NCBI GenBank assembly: GCA_018335675.1 | Contig: JAGXRQ010000036.1 | Span: 1 to 50,467, forward strand | Reading direction: 5' to 3' | DNA length: 50,467 nt | Source: Bacteroidota bacterium | Lineage (GTDB): Bacteria; Bacteroidota; Bacteroidia; Bacteroidales; UBA7960 | Shown here: piece by piece, positions 7,571 through 18,906 of the stretch | How the letters are laid out: every line of letters starts with the position of its first letter | Numbering within the stretch: the first letter of the stretch is position 1 | The notes under the pieces: model-generated | The model's database searches: none | What the model saw: only the letters and a program-made list of their open reading frames with translations | What the model was told of the DNA's origin: nothing | Made by a program: the position numbers and the translations under genes

Positions 7571-8827
7571 TTATTCACCTAAAAACATCTTTTCAGGATT
7601 TTCCAAAAACTCTTTTACTTTGACAAGAAAGCCAACAGATTCACGGCCGTCAATTATCCTGTGGTCGTATGAAAGAGCAACATACATCATGGGTTTTATT
7701 ACCACTCTTCCATTTAAAGCTACAGGTCTGTCAACAATATTGTGCATTCCGAGTATTGCGCTTTGAGGTGGGTTGATAATAGGAGTGGCAAGAAGAGAGC
7801 CGAAAACTCCGCCGTTTGTAATACTGAAAGTTCCGCCTGTAATTTCTTCAATGCTGATTTTAGAATCTCTTGCTTTTTGCGCCAAGCCGGCAATTGTAAC
7901 TTCAATCTGCGCAATCGACATGCTTTCAGCGTTTCTTATAACAGGAACCATAAGCCCTTTTGGTGTGCTAACTGCAATTCCTACATCAACATATTTTGGA
8001 ACTATTATTTCTTCGTCTTTTATTTGACCATTAACTAATGGGAAATGTTTTACACTTTCCGTAACAGCTTTGACGAAAAATGACATAAAGCCTAGCTTTA
8101 CTCCATATTTATTGTAAAATGAATCTTTGTTTCTATTTCTTATCTCAAGAATATTACTCATGTCAACTTCATTGAAAGTTGTTAGCATTGCTGTTTCATT
8201 TTTGACTGATACTAGTCGTTCGGCAATTTTTCGTCTTATAGTTGACATTTTCATCACTTCCTCTTCCCTGGAGGGATTTTCAATCTGCATTGCATCAAAA
8301 TTGAATTCCTGCCTCTCTTGTCCCGGTGAAAATTGTTTTGCAATTGCATTCAGGATATCCTGTTTTGTAATTCTTGTGCTGTTAGGGTTTGGGATTTTTA
8401 TGTTATGCTCATCCAAAAGTCTTTGAGCTTGAGGAGTAAGGGTTATATGCGAATGTGTAATAATTTCCTGTTCAGGTTTAGTATGCTCTTTAGTTTCAGT
8501 ATTTTTAGTAGATTCTTCCTGCTGAGGCTTTTGTGATGTTTCTTCTTTAATAGCTTCAGTTTCCTTAATTTCAGTTCTTTCAGGCTTTAGCGCCTCAGTG
8601 TCGATTTTTCCAATCATGCTACCTACTTCAAGATTTGAGCCTTCTGCAACTTTAATGGAAATTTTACCCGAAGTTTCTGCATTTATTGTTAGAGTAGCTT
8701 TGTCGGAGTCAATCTCAGCTATTTCCTGATCTTTTTCTATATAATCGCCATCATTTACAAGCCATTTGGCAAGTTCAACGTGGGTGATAGATTCTCCTAC
8801 CTGTGGAAGTTTTATATCTATTATCAT
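7571..8827 (-). CDS. odhB: 2-oxoglutarate dehydrogenase E2, dihydrolipoyl succinyltransferase
   Basis: The 418-residue protein has three parts: a lipoyl domain (about 1-77) with the lipoylated Lys in DSDKATLTI, a Glu/Thr/Lys-rich linker (about 82-125), a peripheral-subunit-binding domain (about 128-165, [13 protein letters not shown]), and a catalytic domain from about 190. The active-site motif [10 protein letters not shown] near residue 388 supplies the catalytic His and Asp. It transfers succinyl groups from lipoamide to CoA. The gene lies 10 bases downstream of odhA, clearly in one operon. The E3 subunit (lipoamide dehydrogenase) is not in the window. Confidence 0.94.
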   Translation of the reverse strand: MIIDIKLPQVGESITHVELAKWLVNDGDYIEKDQEIAEIDSDKATLTINAETSGKISIKVAEGSNLEVGSMIGKIDTEALKPERTEIKETEAIKEETSQKPQQEESTKNTETKEHTKPEQEIITHSHITLTPQAQRLLDEHNIKIPNPNSTRITKQDILNAIAKQFSPGQERQEFNFDAMQIENPSREEEVMKMSTIRRKIAERLVSVKNETAMLTTFNEVDMSNILEIRNRNKDSFYNKYGVKLGFMSFFVKAVTESVKHFPLVNGQIKDEEIIVPKYVDVGIAVSTPKGLMVPVIRNAESMSIAQIEVTIAGLAQKARDSKISIEEITGGTFSITNGGVFGSLLATPIINPPQSAILGMHNIVDRPVALNGRVVIKPMMYVALSYDHRIIDGRESVGFLVKVKEFLENPEKMFLGE

Positions 8828-8837
8828 AACTAATATT

Positions 8838-11627
8838 TTACGAATTCTTTAAATGGCTAATGCATAATTGTTTGCATTCTCTGCAAACATCATCGCAATC
8901 ACATTCTTCAAACGATTTTTCAACTATTTTTCTTTGTTGCATTTTGTGAAATTGTGAAGAACCACTTGCAGGACTTGCGCTTGGCGGTCTGGCAATTACA
9001 CTTAAATTTAAGGAGCCAAGATGATTTTTAAGAAATGGCCAAGCACCCATATTTTCAGGTTCTTCTTGCACCCATATTATTTTTTTTGCATTGAGGTATT
9101 TCTTTTTTAAAGCCTCCAATTGTTCGAATGGTAAAGGATATATTTGCTCTAGCCTTATAATAGCAGTGTCATCAATATTTTTACTTTCCTTTTCAGATAG
9201 TAAATCGTAGTATATTTTTCCGGTGCAAATAATTATCCTTTCAACTTTTTCAGGCACAGCATTATTATCGTCAATTACCTCATTAAATCTTCCGCTGGAC
9301 AATTCGTCTAATGATGAAACGCATGCCGGATGTCTAAGGGTGCTTTTTGGTGAAAAAAGAATCAAAGGCTTGCGGTAATCTCTTTTTATTTGTCTTCTAA
9401 GAAGATGGAAAAGGTTTGCCGGTGTCGTACAATTTACAATTTGCATATTATTGTTGGCGCACATTGTTAAGAATCTCTCCATCCTCGCTGATGAATGTTC
9501 GGGGCCTTGGCCTTCAAAACCATGAGGAAGATACATCACAAGTCCGTTGCTAATCTTCCATTTCTCTTCAGCTCCGCTAAGGTAATTGTCAATAATAATC
9601 TGAGCGCCATTGAAAAAGTCGCCAAATTGGGCTTCCCAAATAACAAGACTTTGAGGTGCCCCAAGAGCATATCCATACTCAAATCCTAGCACGCCATATT
9701 CAGACAAAAGAGAATTGTATATTTCAAATTTTCCCTGATCTTCAGAAATGTTGCTCAATGGAATATATTCCAACTCAGAGTCTTCCATTTTCAAAACAGC
9801 ATGTCGATGGCTAAAGGTGCCTCTTTCAACATCCTGACCGCTAATTCTTATATTAACACCCTCATTAAGAAGGGAAGCATAGGCCAAAGCTTCGCCCATC
9901 GCCCAATCGAGAACCATAGCTTCATTAATCATATAATTCCTTTCCTGCATTAATCTTGCAGTTTTGTTGAAGAAAGGCATTCCTTTGGGCAGTTGAGTAA
10001 TTTTATTTCCTAACTCCTTAATAACGTCCTGGTTTACTGTAGTTTTAATATCATCTTCAGTGTCGCATTCAACGCACTTTCTATAAGGTTTCCAGATATT
10101 CTCAAGAAACGGATACACAGTGTTTTTTTCTATTCTCTTGGCGATTTCCAGTTCGTTATCAAGTTGTTCTAAATAATCAGCTCTGATTTGTTCGTAAATT
10201 TCATTGTTGAAATTTTCAACAGACAAAAGTTTATCCAAATATATATTTGCCGGATTAGGATGTTTTGCAATTGCTTTGTATAAAACAGGTTGAGTGAAAC
10301 GAGGCTCGTCGCTTTCATTATGTCCGTATTTTCTATAGCAAAGAAGGTCTATATATACATCAATGTTAAATCTTTGTCTGAATTCAAGCGCAAGTTCGAT
10401 TGTGTATACCACAGCTTCAACATCGTCGCCATTTACGTGAAATATTGGCGACTGTATAGTTTTTGCAACATCAGTGCAGTATGTGCTGCTTCTGGCATCT
10501 GTGTAGTTTGTTGTGAAACCAAGTTGGTTATTAATGACAAGATGTAATGTCCCGCCGGTTTTAAAACCATCAAGCTTCGACATTTGGATTACTTCATAAA
10601 CAATTCCTTGTCCGGCCATTGCAGCATCCCCATGAATAAGTATAGGCATCAGTTTTTTGTAATCCTCGTTATGCTGAAGGTCAATCTTTGCTCTGCTTAA
10701 ACCTTCAACAACCGGGTCGACAGTTTCAAGATGGCTTGGATTTGGACATATGCTTAATTTTACGTTTGCGCCTGTTTTTGTATTGGCTTCTAGGGTACAA
10801 CCTAAGTGATATTTTACATCTCCCAGAACTGTTTCGTCGTCGTACTCTTTGCCTTCAAACTCACTAAAAAGTTCATGGAAAGGTTTTTTGAGAATATTTC
10901 CCAATACATTAAGCCTTCCTCTATGAGCCATTCCAATAACAAATTCAGACAACCCCAATTCTGAGCCTTTTTCAATAACAGAATTAAGAGCAGGTATCAA
11001 AGATTCGCAACCCTCTAGTGAAAATCTCTTTTGTCCGGTGAATCTTTTATTTAAAAATTGCTCAAATTCAACAGCATGAATTAAGTTTTTTAAAATTTCT
11101 TTTTTCTTTTCGATAGAAAAGGAGGGTTTGTTTCTTGATCTTTCCATTCTGCTTCTGAGCCATTCAACTATTTCCGGAGTTCGGATGTACATATATTCAA
11201 CTCCAATGCTTTGGCAGTATGTTTTCTGAAGATGCTCAACAATTTCTTTGAGAGTAGCGTCTCCTATGCCAATCTCATTTCCTGCTTTAAATCTTGTGTT
11301 AAGATCATTTTCAGTAAGTCCGAAGTTTTCAATATCTAAAGTAGGTGAGTATTTTCTTCTTACTCTTACAGGGTTTGTTTTGGTAAAAAGATGACCTCTC
11401 TCTCTATAGGCATTTATTAGATCAATAACGTTAAATTCGTTCCTTAAGATTGGAGACTCTGAATCGGTTGATGACTTTTTTGCAGGATAATTAGCTTGTG
11501 CAAATTCAAATCCTTCAAAAAACTTTTTCCACTGAATATCAACAGAATTATTGTCATTCCTGTATTTTTTATATAATTCGTCTATAGAATCGGGGGTGAG
11601 GTTGCTGAGGTAATTATTGTTATCCAT
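8838..11627 (-). CDS. odhA: 2-oxoglutarate dehydrogenase E1 component with Cys-rich tail
   Basis: I chose the ATG at 11627, giving 929 residues: the start [20 protein letters not shown] is the usual E1 N-terminus, and upstream codons do not resemble it. Recognisable blocks include [15 protein letters not shown], the diphosphate-binding [30 protein letters not shown], and the transketolase-like [16 protein letters not shown]. The enzyme decarboxylates 2-oxoglutarate with thiamine diphosphate. After the usual end (KIVEKSF) there is an extra tail of about 25 residues, [20 protein letters not shown], with five cysteines, which is not normal for the family. The TACATTTG at 11642-11649 lies just upstream. 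Confidence 0.94.
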   Translation of the reverse strand: MDNNNYLSNLTPDSIDELYKKYRNDNNSVDIQWKKFFEGFEFAQANYPAKKSSTDSESPILRNEFNVIDLINAYRERGHLFTKTNPVRVRRKYSPTLDIENFGLTENDLNTRFKAGNEIGIGDATLKEIVEHLQKTYCQSIGVEYMYIRTPEIVEWLRSRMERSRNKPSFSIEKKKEILKNLIHAVEFEQFLNKRFTGQKRFSLEGCESLIPALNSVIEKGSELGLSEFVIGMAHRGRLNVLGNILKKPFHELFSEFEGKEYDDETVLGDVKYHLGCTLEANTKTGANVKLSICPNPSHLETVDPVVEGLSRAKIDLQHNEDYKKLMPILIHGDAAMAGQGIVYEVIQMSKLDGFKTGGTLHLVINNQLGFTTNYTDARSSTYCTDVAKTIQSPIFHVNGDDVEAVVYTIELALEFRQRFNIDVYIDLLCYRKYGHNESDEPRFTQPVLYKAIAKHPNPANIYLDKLLSVENFNNEIYEQIRADYLEQLDNELEIAKRIEKNTVYPFLENIWKPYRKCVECDTEDDIKTTVNQDVIKELGNKITQLPKGMPFFNKTARLMQERNYMINEAMVLDWAMGEALAYASLLNEGVNIRISGQDVERGTFSHRHAVLKMEDSELEYIPLSNISEDQGKFEIYNSLLSEYGVLGFEYGYALGAPQSLVIWEAQFGDFFNGAQIIIDNYLSGAEEKWKISNGLVMYLPHGFEGQGPEHSSARMERFLTMCANNNMQIVNCTTPANLFHLLRRQIKRDYRKPLILFSPKSTLRHPACVSSLDELSSGRFNEVIDDNNAVPEKVERIIICTGKIYYDLLSEKESKNIDDTAIIRLEQIYPLPFEQLEALKKKYLNAKKIIWVQEEPENMGAWPFLKNHLGSLNLSVIARPPSASPASGSSQFHKMQQRKIVEKSFEECDCDDVCRECKQLCISHLKNS

Positions 11628-11641
11628 ATTTGGCGTTTTCT

Positions 11642-11649
11642 CAAATGTA
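11642..11649 (-). promoter_or_regulatory. Putative -7 promoter element of odhAB
   Basis: TACATTTG on the minus strand matches TAnnTTTG. It is only 14 bases before the odhA ATG, so the leader would be very short. A CTTG 23 bases further upstream is a weak -33 candidate. Confidence 0.4.
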
Positions 11650-11860
11650 TTACAAAAATAAGACAGAAATTTCAAGTTTGTCAATATAAACAGAAATCAT
11701 ATGCAATTGTTCCCATTAATAATAATTTTTTCCAATACAATTTTTCTTACCAAAAACTATAATACAATAATTGTTAATGCAACAATTTATAGGGTTTTTC
11801 GTACAAATATTTGCGTAAAAATTCGTATATTGTAAACATAAATGTTTCCTGCTATTTGTG

Positions 11861-14800
11861 ATGAAAAAGTATACTGTGTTAGTTTTTTTCTTATTGACAG
11901 TTGCCCTAAAGCCTAGTTTAGGGCAGACTGACACAGAGTTTTGGTTTGCTGCGCCAAGAATTACAACAGGGCATGGTACCGGAGGTATCCCTATTTATAT
12001 TAGACTTGCATCGGCAAATTTAGCTTCAGACATAACTATATCAGTGCCTGCAAATCCTGCTTTTACTCCTATTTACATTAATCTGCCCGCAAACACTGCT
12101 CATACTCAAGATGTTTCAGCTTTTCGTGCTTTTTTCGAGAATGAACCTTTTGATCAAGTTTTAAATAGGGGGATATTAATAGAGGCAACAAATTTAATTA
12201 CAGCATATTATGAAGTTGGGACGCATTTGAATCCAGATATATTCTCATTAAAGGGTAGAAATGCTTTAGGAAATGAATTTTATGTTCCTTTTCAAAATTT
12301 CTTTTCAAATGGTAGTTACACTCCTCAGCCTTATTCTTCTGCATTAATTGTTGCAACTGAAGATAATACAACGGTTACAATTACTCCAACGCGACCGGCA
12401 TTTCCAGGAAGACCTGCGGGAGTGCCATTTACAATTACTTTGAATCGAGGTCAGACTTTCGCTGTTGTTCCAAATGAAATTACGGCCGGGGCTTATCCCC
12501 GAACCGGGCAGTTAGCTGCAAACAGATTAACGGGAACTCATATTGTTAGCAATAAGCCGATTGCTGTTACAACGGCGGATGATTCTGTTAGAGCAAATGA
12601 AGCCAATAATTGGGGTTGCAGAGATTTAATCGGGGATCAGATCGTTCCCGTAAGTATATTAGGTGATGAATATATTGCCATGAGAGGCAGATTATATAAG
12701 CCTCCGGCTAATTCGATGTTTGAATCCTTTTATGTAATTGCAACTGCACCTTCGACTCAAATATTTGTTGATGGAATTTTAAGAGCTACAATAAATGCAG
12801 GTCAAAGCTATCGGCACGAATTTTCAGCTCAAGCGCATTATATCAATTCATCTGAACCGATTTATGTTTATCACGTTGCCGGATTTGGTTGTGAGATGGG
12901 TGGTGGATTGTTGCCGCCTATCAGTGTTTGTACAGGTAGCACTCAAGTTTCATTTACCAGGTCAAAGGGTGAAAGTTTTTTCTTAAATATATTAGTAAGA
13001 GTAGGAGCAGAAGATGGTTTTATTCTTAACGGCAATGGACCAAATACTCTTATTAATCAAGCAATATTTAATCCGGTTCCGGGGACAGACAAGTGGTTGG
13101 CGGGTGAAATAGAGCTTAGCCCTGTTGCCACTATACCAGTTGGGGTAGCCAGTCTAATCTCAAATACTAAGGATGTATTCCACCTTGGCATTATCAATGG
13201 TGGCCCGGGAAGTGGAACAATGTATGGGTATTTTTCTGATTTTAATATACTTGACGTGCAGAGTGTAATTGCCGGTGTTGGGACTGACATTGAGTTGTTC
13301 TGCCACGGCTATCCAATTCAACTTCTTGCTACTGGCGGAACAAGTTATGTTTGGGAACCACCTGATTTTCTTGATGATCCATTTAGTCCCACTCCGATAG
13401 CTTTACCTGATACTACAATTAGATATACGGTAACTGTTAGTGGAGCATGCGATATGACTGATGAAGCCAGTTTAACACTAGTTATTACTGATCCTGTTAG
13501 AGCGATTTTTTCTACAAGCCAAATTAGTGGATGTTCGCCTTTGGAAATATCAGTTTTTAATCATTCAATTGGTGTAACTAATTATTCATGGCGATTTGGT
13601 GATGGGCAGTCATCAAGTATAAATATGTCAGAGTTTGCTTATACTTATATTAATGATACAGATGTTCCACAGCAATATCAATTGATGCTGGTGGGTCGAA
13701 ATCCGTATTTCTGTGTCGATACTATGTATACATACATAACAGTAAACCCTGAAATAAGGGCAGAAGCAAGAGCAAATGTAATTTCAGGATGTGCTCCTCT
13801 AGATGTTGATTTCGAAAGCATAACAACAGGTGCTTCAAAATACCTCTGGAAGTTTGGTGATGGTGGTGAAACAACTCAGGAAAACCCTACTCATAGGTTT
13901 CATAATTACACAAATGAAGAAATCAGTTATCAGGTGGTTCTTAAAGCTTCATCAGATTTTGGTTGTGTTGATTATGATACTTTATATGTTAATGTTAAAC
14001 CATACCTTAAGGGAGGCTTTGCATTTAGTGATCCTGAATACTGCAGCCCGATAAATCTGGAGATACATAATACTTCTGTCGGGTTTATTAGTAGTTTTTC
14101 TTGGGATTTTGATGATGGACAAGCAACTCAGGATATCCCAGACTCCTCGTTTAATTACTTTTTTGAGAATACAGGAGATACGCCTGTAACTCATTATATT
14201 GAGCTAATTGTTGAAAACGTTTTTGGATGTGCTGATGTAATTGTTAAGCCTGTGATAATTCTTCCCAATATCAAATCTGATTTTTCTATTGATGTTGCCC
14301 CGGTTGGATGCAATCCTTTAGAAGTCGATTTTACAAATCTTTCTGAAGGAGCAACTAGTTATTTTTGGACTTTTGGATTAGACCAGGGAGGTTCAATGCT
14401 TGAAAATCCTAATCATATATTTATTAATAATGACCCTGATAATGTTGCTGATTTCTTTGTGCAGCTAATTTCGACATCTGATTATGGATGTAAGGATACT
14501 TCTGATATTTTGATACAAGTTTATCCACGAACTGAAGCTGATTTCTCAACTGATTATGCTGAGTATTGTGCTCCTCAAGATGTTGATTTCACAAATCTTT
14601 CAATTGGTGGTACTTCATTTTTGTGGGATTTTGGGGATGGTACAATTGTATATTCTGATGATGCAGTAGTAAATCATACTTTTAATAATCAGGGAAATGT
14701 TGCTGAAACTTTTCTTGTTACACTCACTGTTGAAAATGATTTTGGATGCAAAAGCGTAATTACAAGACCTATTATTATTTATCCTGATATTACTGCGGCA

Positions 14801-17659
14801 TTTATTACCGAAACTTCGGGTTGCCATCCGTTAGAAATTGACTTTTTAAATAATTCGATTGGAGCATCAAGCTATTACTGGGAATTCGGAGACGGTGGGT
14901 CTTCAAATATTGTTAATCCAAATAGAATATACTACAATCCTAGTCATACAGATATTGCTTATGCAACTGTGAGGCTGTTTGCATTATCAGCATTTGGGTG
15001 CAGAGATACAACTGAAACGTTAATTACTATTTTCCCTAAGCCCCTGGCGGAGTTTGAGGCTGATAACAGTCAAGGTTGTGCTCCTTTAGATGTCAGTTTT
15101 ACTGATCAGACAATAGGTGGCTTGCAGTTGTTGTGGAGGTTTGGAGACGGAGTTGTGATAAATGCAGGTATTGGAAATCAGAATCACATTTATAATAATT
15201 CAACAAATAATGCAATACTATTTAATCCTGAACTTTTCGTTACAAATCAATATGGATGTATTGATACATTGTCATATTTTATAAATGTTTTTCCTGAAAT
15301 TTCTGCTGAGTTTAATCTATCAGTTAATGAAGGATGCCATCCGCTTGAGGTAACATTTAGTAATTTATCATCAGGGGCTTCAGCCACAAACCCTTTTCAA
15401 TGGAATTATGGAGATGGAAGTTCGTCTTCAGAGACTGGCAATTCGCATACACATCTATTTGAAAACCCAAGTCATATAAGTATTGCCGAATACCAAATTA
15501 AGCTAAATGCAAAATCTAGTTATGGTTGTGTTGATTCTTTAACAAAAAGTGTAAGAGTTTTCCCCAAACCTAAATCACTGTTCGATTCTCCTGATGATGC
15601 TATATGTAGTCCTGCTGTTGTTTCATTCACAGATCAGTCAATTGGAGGGTTGTTTTATACCTGGAACTTTGGTAATGGATTCCAGTCCGGAGTATCAGGT
15701 AGTGTTACTCATACATTTAATCAGCCTGCAGGGCAGGGTATTGGGTGGTTTGAAACGTCCTTATATATTGTTAATCAATATGGTTGCAATGACACATACT
15801 CTAAGCAAGTGAAGGTTTACCCTTTGGTTACATCATCTTTTGCAGGTAATATTAGTGGATGCCACCCATTAACAGTTAACTTCATAAATAATTCAACAGG
15901 AGGAAACACCTATCAATGGTCATTTGGTGACAATACTTTTTCAAATTTATTTACACCTCAAAAGTTGTTTAATAATTTTAGTAATACTAATTCTCAGCAA
16001 TATAATGTAACGCTTACAACTACTTCAGAATATGGTTGTGTTGCTTCTTATCAAAGACAAGTAAATGTTTATCCGGTGCCAAAATCTGAATTTACTATCA
16101 CCCCTAATCAAGCCTGTTCTCCTATTAATGTTAGGATAAACAATCTTTCTGTTGGGGGTTCCAATTTTAATTGGAATTTTGGAAATGGCTCATCTACAAA
16201 TTCTAGTCCGGTTTTCTATAGAGTATTTAGAAACCAAATAACAGAACCCAAAACTTTCAATGTTTTACTAACTGTTGGCAATACAAATGGCTGTAGTAGT
16301 CAGTATTCGCAATCTGTTTTGGTTTATCCGGAAGTTAAAGCAGAATTCTCAACTCAATCAGGAGTTTTTGCAGGATGCACTCCAATTACATTGAATTTTG
16401 TTAATGAATCTGTACTCGCTAATCAGTTTGATTGGTCTTTTGGCGATGGTGTTACAAGTACCTTGTTAAATCCAACCCACATGTTTATTACTACCGATGA
16501 TGTGCAAACGGATTATGATGTAAGGCTTATTGCAACTTCCCGATATGGATGCAAAGATACTGTCGATAAGGTTGTTGAGGTTTATCCAAAACCAATTGCA
16601 GATTTCTTTGTTAATCCGTTTGAGCAGTTTTATCCTTCAACAACTGTTAGTTTAAGAAATTTAAGCAGTTTAGGTAATTGGAATTTTAAATGGGAGTTAG
16701 GAGATGGATTTATCCTTAACACAACCAACAGAGATGAGTTTGATTATACCTATCAATGGACAGACGGAGTATATCAAACAAGATATTACAATATAAGGTT
16801 GCAGGCTTCCAATCCATATTGCAATGACATAATTACAAAACAGATTATGATTAAGGCTCCTCATCCTGTAGTTGGGTTTTCTCCTTCAGCTCAAGGTTGT
16901 CCTCCCTTTGAAGTTCAATTTGTAAATCAATCTCTTTACGGATTGTATTATTATTGGGACTTCGGCGATGGAAATACATCAAATGCAGTAAGCCCGTTTC
17001 ATGTATTTGAAGAACCTGGCAATTTTCTTGTGAAGTTGGTTGTTGAAGGTGATGGAGGATTAGATTCTGCATATCAAACTATTACGGTTTTTTACCCACC
17101 GATTGCTGATTTTAGAGTAGACCCTGATAGTGTTCAGCTGCCATATGATTTTGTTAGAATGATAAATCTCAGTAGTTTAGGAGCTACATTTGAATGGCAT
17201 TTTGGAGATGGCGCTATTTCTTTTGACTTTGAGCCTATTCATTATTATCCGGAAGCAGGAGTTTATGATGTTACGTTAATTGTTGGAACAGATACATATC
17301 CACAGTGCTTTGATACAATGACGAAATTAGGCGCTGTAGTTGCTGCTGAGCCATGCAATATTTATTTTCCCAATGCATTTATCCCTGATGCTTCAGGCCC
17401 TCAAGGTGGAAGTTATGTTATTGGCGATCCCTCAAATAAAATATTTCATCCGATACAGGAAGGAGTGGAAGAATATGTTTTAGAGATTTATAACAGATGG
17501 GGCGAGTTGATATTCCGAACAGAAGATGTAAATTATGGGTGGGATGGATATTTTAGAGGAAAACTGGTGAATACAGGAGTCTATGTGTATAAAGTATGGG
17601 CAACTTGCAGCAATGGAAATAGAATAAAAAAAGCAGGAGATGTAACAGTTTACAGATAA
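11861..17659 (+). CDS. Giant PKD-repeat surface protein, T9SS type B cargo
   Basis: The ATG at 11861 starts a 1932-residue protein; the frame also has a GTG one codon earlier, which is less likely. A signal peptide ends at SLGQ. Residues 24-about 470 resemble the IgGFc-binding-like N-terminal domain of Bacteroidota surface proteins. Then come fifteen PKD-like domains, each with a W/F-x-F-G-D-G-type core. Most start with G-C-x-P-L and have a second Cys near the end (YGCxD), suggesting one disulfide per domain. The last 100 residues (NIYFPNAFIP ... NRWGELIF ... GWDGYFRGK ... GVYVYKVWA) are the gliding-motility-associated C-terminal domain (CHU_C, type B sorting signal) for T9SS. The PorP/SprF gene directly downstream supports this. 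Confidence 0.92.
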   Translation: MKKYTVLVFFLLTVALKPSLGQTDTEFWFAAPRITTGHGTGGIPIYIRLASANLASDITISVPANPAFTPIYINLPANTAHTQDVSAFRAFFENEPFDQVLNRGILIEATNLITAYYEVGTHLNPDIFSLKGRNALGNEFYVPFQNFFSNGSYTPQPYSSALIVATEDNTTVTITPTRPAFPGRPAGVPFTITLNRGQTFAVVPNEITAGAYPRTGQLAANRLTGTHIVSNKPIAVTTADDSVRANEANNWGCRDLIGDQIVPVSILGDEYIAMRGRLYKPPANSMFESFYVIATAPSTQIFVDGILRATINAGQSYRHEFSAQAHYINSSEPIYVYHVAGFGCEMGGGLLPPISVCTGSTQVSFTRSKGESFFLNILVRVGAEDGFILNGNGPNTLINQAIFNPVPGTDKWLAGEIELSPVATIPVGVASLISNTKDVFHLGIINGGPGSGTMYGYFSDFNILDVQSVIAGVGTDIELFCHGYPIQLLATGGTSYVWEPPDFLDDPFSPTPIALPDTTIRYTVTVSGACDMTDEASLTLVITDPVRAIFSTSQISGCSPLEISVFNHSIGVTNYSWRFGDGQSSSINMSEFAYTYINDTDVPQQYQLMLVGRNPYFCVDTMYTYITVNPEIRAEARANVISGCAPLDVDFESITTGASKYLWKFGDGGETTQENPTHRFHNYTNEEISYQVVLKASSDFGCVDYDTLYVNVKPYLKGGFAFSDPEYCSPINLEIHNTSVGFISSFSWDFDDGQATQDIPDSSFNYFFENTGDTPVTHYIELIVENVFGCADVIVKPVIILPNIKSDFSIDVAPVGCNPLEVDFTNLSEGATSYFWTFGLDQGGSMLENPNHIFINNDPDNVADFFVQLISTSDYGCKDTSDILIQVYPRTEADFSTDYAEYCAPQDVDFTNLSIGGTSFLWDFGDGTIVYSDDAVVNHTFNNQGNVAETFLVTLTVENDFGCKSVITRPIIIYPDITAAFITETSGCHPLEIDFLNNSIGASSYYWEFGDGGSSNIVNPNRIYYNPSHTDIAYATVRLFALSAFGCRDTTETLITIFPKPLAEFEADNSQGCAPLDVSFTDQTIGGLQLLWRFGDGVVINAGIGNQNHIYNNSTNNAILFNPELFVTNQYGCIDTLSYFINVFPEISAEFNLSVNEGCHPLEVTFSNLSSGASATNPFQWNYGDGSSSSETGNSHTHLFENPSHISIAEYQIKLNAKSSYGCVDSLTKSVRVFPKPKSLFDSPDDAICSPAVVSFTDQSIGGLFYTWNFGNGFQSGVSGSVTHTFNQPAGQGIGWFETSLYIVNQYGCNDTYSKQVKVYPLVTSSFAGNISGCHPLTVNFINNSTGGNTYQWSFGDNTFSNLFTPQKLFNNFSNTNSQQYNVTLTTTSEYGCVASYQRQVNVYPVPKSEFTITPNQACSPINVRINNLSVGGSNFNWNFGNGSSTNSSPVFYRVFRNQITEPKTFNVLLTVGNTNGCSSQYSQSVLVYPEVKAEFSTQSGVFAGCTPITLNFVNESVLANQFDWSFGDGVTSTLLNPTHMFITTDDVQTDYDVRLIATSRYGCKDTVDKVVEVYPKPIADFFVNPFEQFYPSTTVSLRNLSSLGNWNFKWELGDGFILNTTNRDEFDYTYQWTDGVYQTRYYNIRLQASNPYCNDIITKQIMIKAPHPVVGFSPSAQGCPPFEVQFVNQSLYGLYYYWDFGDGNTSNAVSPFHVFEEPGNFLVKLVVEGDGGLDSAYQTITVFYPPIADFRVDPDSVQLPYDFVRMINLSSLGATFEWHFGDGAISFDFEPIHYYPEAGVYDVTLIVGTDTYPQCFDTMTKLGAVVAAEPCNIYFPNAFIPDASGPQGGSYVIGDPSNKIFHPIQEGVEEYVLEIYNRWGELIFRTEDVNYGWDGYFRGKLVNTGVYVYKVWATCSNGNRIKKAGDVTVYR

Positions 17660-17729
17660 ATACATATAAAGAATAAATAGATGTTTGATAAAATTTGTAA
17701 TATTGCCAAAAAAAAATAGTTTTAAATAC

Positions 17730-18773
17730 ATGCAAAACAAAAATAGATATATCATAAGTAAGGTATTCAAAATCAATTTGATGATTTTGGCATTACTTGT
17801 TTTGCATGTTGGTGTTGCAATTGGTCAAAAACCGCAGTTCACACAATTTTATGCATCTCCATTATACTTGGCACCATCATTTACGGGTGCTACTGATGGC
17901 TCCCGTGCAGCCCTTAATTATAGAAACCAATGGCCTGAAATTCCTGGTGCATTTGTAACATATGCTTTTTCTCTTGATCACTTCTTCCATAATTACAATA
18001 GTGGATTAGGTTTGTTTATTTTAAGGGATGAAGCAGGTAGCGCAAGGCTTGGAAATACAACAGCAGGAATTCTTTACTCTTATGTTTTTAATGCAGACCA
18101 TAGATGGACTATGAGGCCTGGCATTCACTTGAATTATACTCAGCAAACTATTGACTATAGTCGTTTAATTTTTGGCGATCAGCTTTCAATTGACGGCAAT
18201 CACTCGCCTAACTCTTTAATTACTTTGCCTCCAATGGAAAATGTTGCATATTTTGATGCTTCATTCTCTTGGCTGGCTTATACTTCTGATATTTGGATTG
18301 GAATAACGGCAGATCATTTAATGATGCCCAATCAATCATTAACCGGGCAAAATGATAGAATTCCATTGAAGTTTAGCCTTTTTGGAGGTTATAAGTGGTT
18401 GTTGTCGGGTACTTACGCCGGTATAGAAGAAGAAAGTATTTCCACAGCATTTTTATATAAGAATCAAGGCTCATTTAATCAATTAGATATTGGGGTTTAT
18501 TGGTTCAAATATCCATTTTCACTTGGACTGCTATATAGAGGTATTCCTATTTTCAATAATCCGGTATATGGAATTGCAAATAATGATGCAGTTGCCATAA
18601 TAGGAGGGTTGAGAACAAAAAATCTGAGAATTGGTTATAGTTACGACTTTACAATTAGCAGATTGATGACATCAACAGGAGGTGCTCACGAAATTTCTCT
18701 AATTTATCATTTTAATCAAGGAGCTCCTGTGAAAAAGCCAGGCAAAATTCCTTGTCCTGCCAATCAGTTTTAA
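17730..18773 (+). CDS. PorP/SprF-family T9SS outer-membrane protein
   Basis: I prefer the ATG at 17730 (347 residues) because it gives a regular signal peptide ending VAIGQ; the open frame begins earlier. The mature start KPQFTQFYASPLYLAPSFTGA is the PorP/SprF family signature, and the rest alternates hydrophobic strands as expected for a beta-barrel, ending DFTISRLMTSTGGAHEISLIYHF. SprF-like proteins help secrete and anchor specific type B cargo. The PKD protein with a type B C-terminal domain ends 70 bases upstream, so the two form a cargo-partner pair. Confidence 0.93.
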   Translation: MQNKNRYIISKVFKINLMILALLVLHVGVAIGQKPQFTQFYASPLYLAPSFTGATDGSRAALNYRNQWPEIPGAFVTYAFSLDHFFHNYNSGLGLFILRDEAGSARLGNTTAGILYSYVFNADHRWTMRPGIHLNYTQQTIDYSRLIFGDQLSIDGNHSPNSLITLPPMENVAYFDASFSWLAYTSDIWIGITADHLMMPNQSLTGQNDRIPLKFSLFGGYKWLLSGTYAGIEEESISTAFLYKNQGSFNQLDIGVYWFKYPFSLGLLYRGIPIFNNPVYGIANNDAVAIIGGLRTKNLRIGYSYDFTISRLMTSTGGAHEISLIYHFNQGAPVKKPGKIPCPANQF

Positions 18774-18854
18774 TGATTAAAGTAATATTTTTTTAGCCTT
18801 TATTTTTTCTAATAAAAAAACTTTAAAACTTTGCATTACACTTTATTTTTTTAC

Positions 18855-18862
18855 TTACTTTG
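18855..18862 (+). promoter_or_regulatory. Possible -7 element for the TPR gene
   Basis: TTACTTTG differs from TAnnTTTG at one position and lies 44 bases before the ATG. A long A/T-rich stretch precedes it. Tentative. Confidence 0.3.
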
Positions 18863-18906
18863 CAATGCGTACAAAGTTTTAATTTTTTTAAATATTTGAC
18901 TTATTA

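Noticed and set aside
7720-7914. Extra frame inside odhB
   Set aside because: Lies wholly within odhB on the same strand in another frame, with no start signal or motif.
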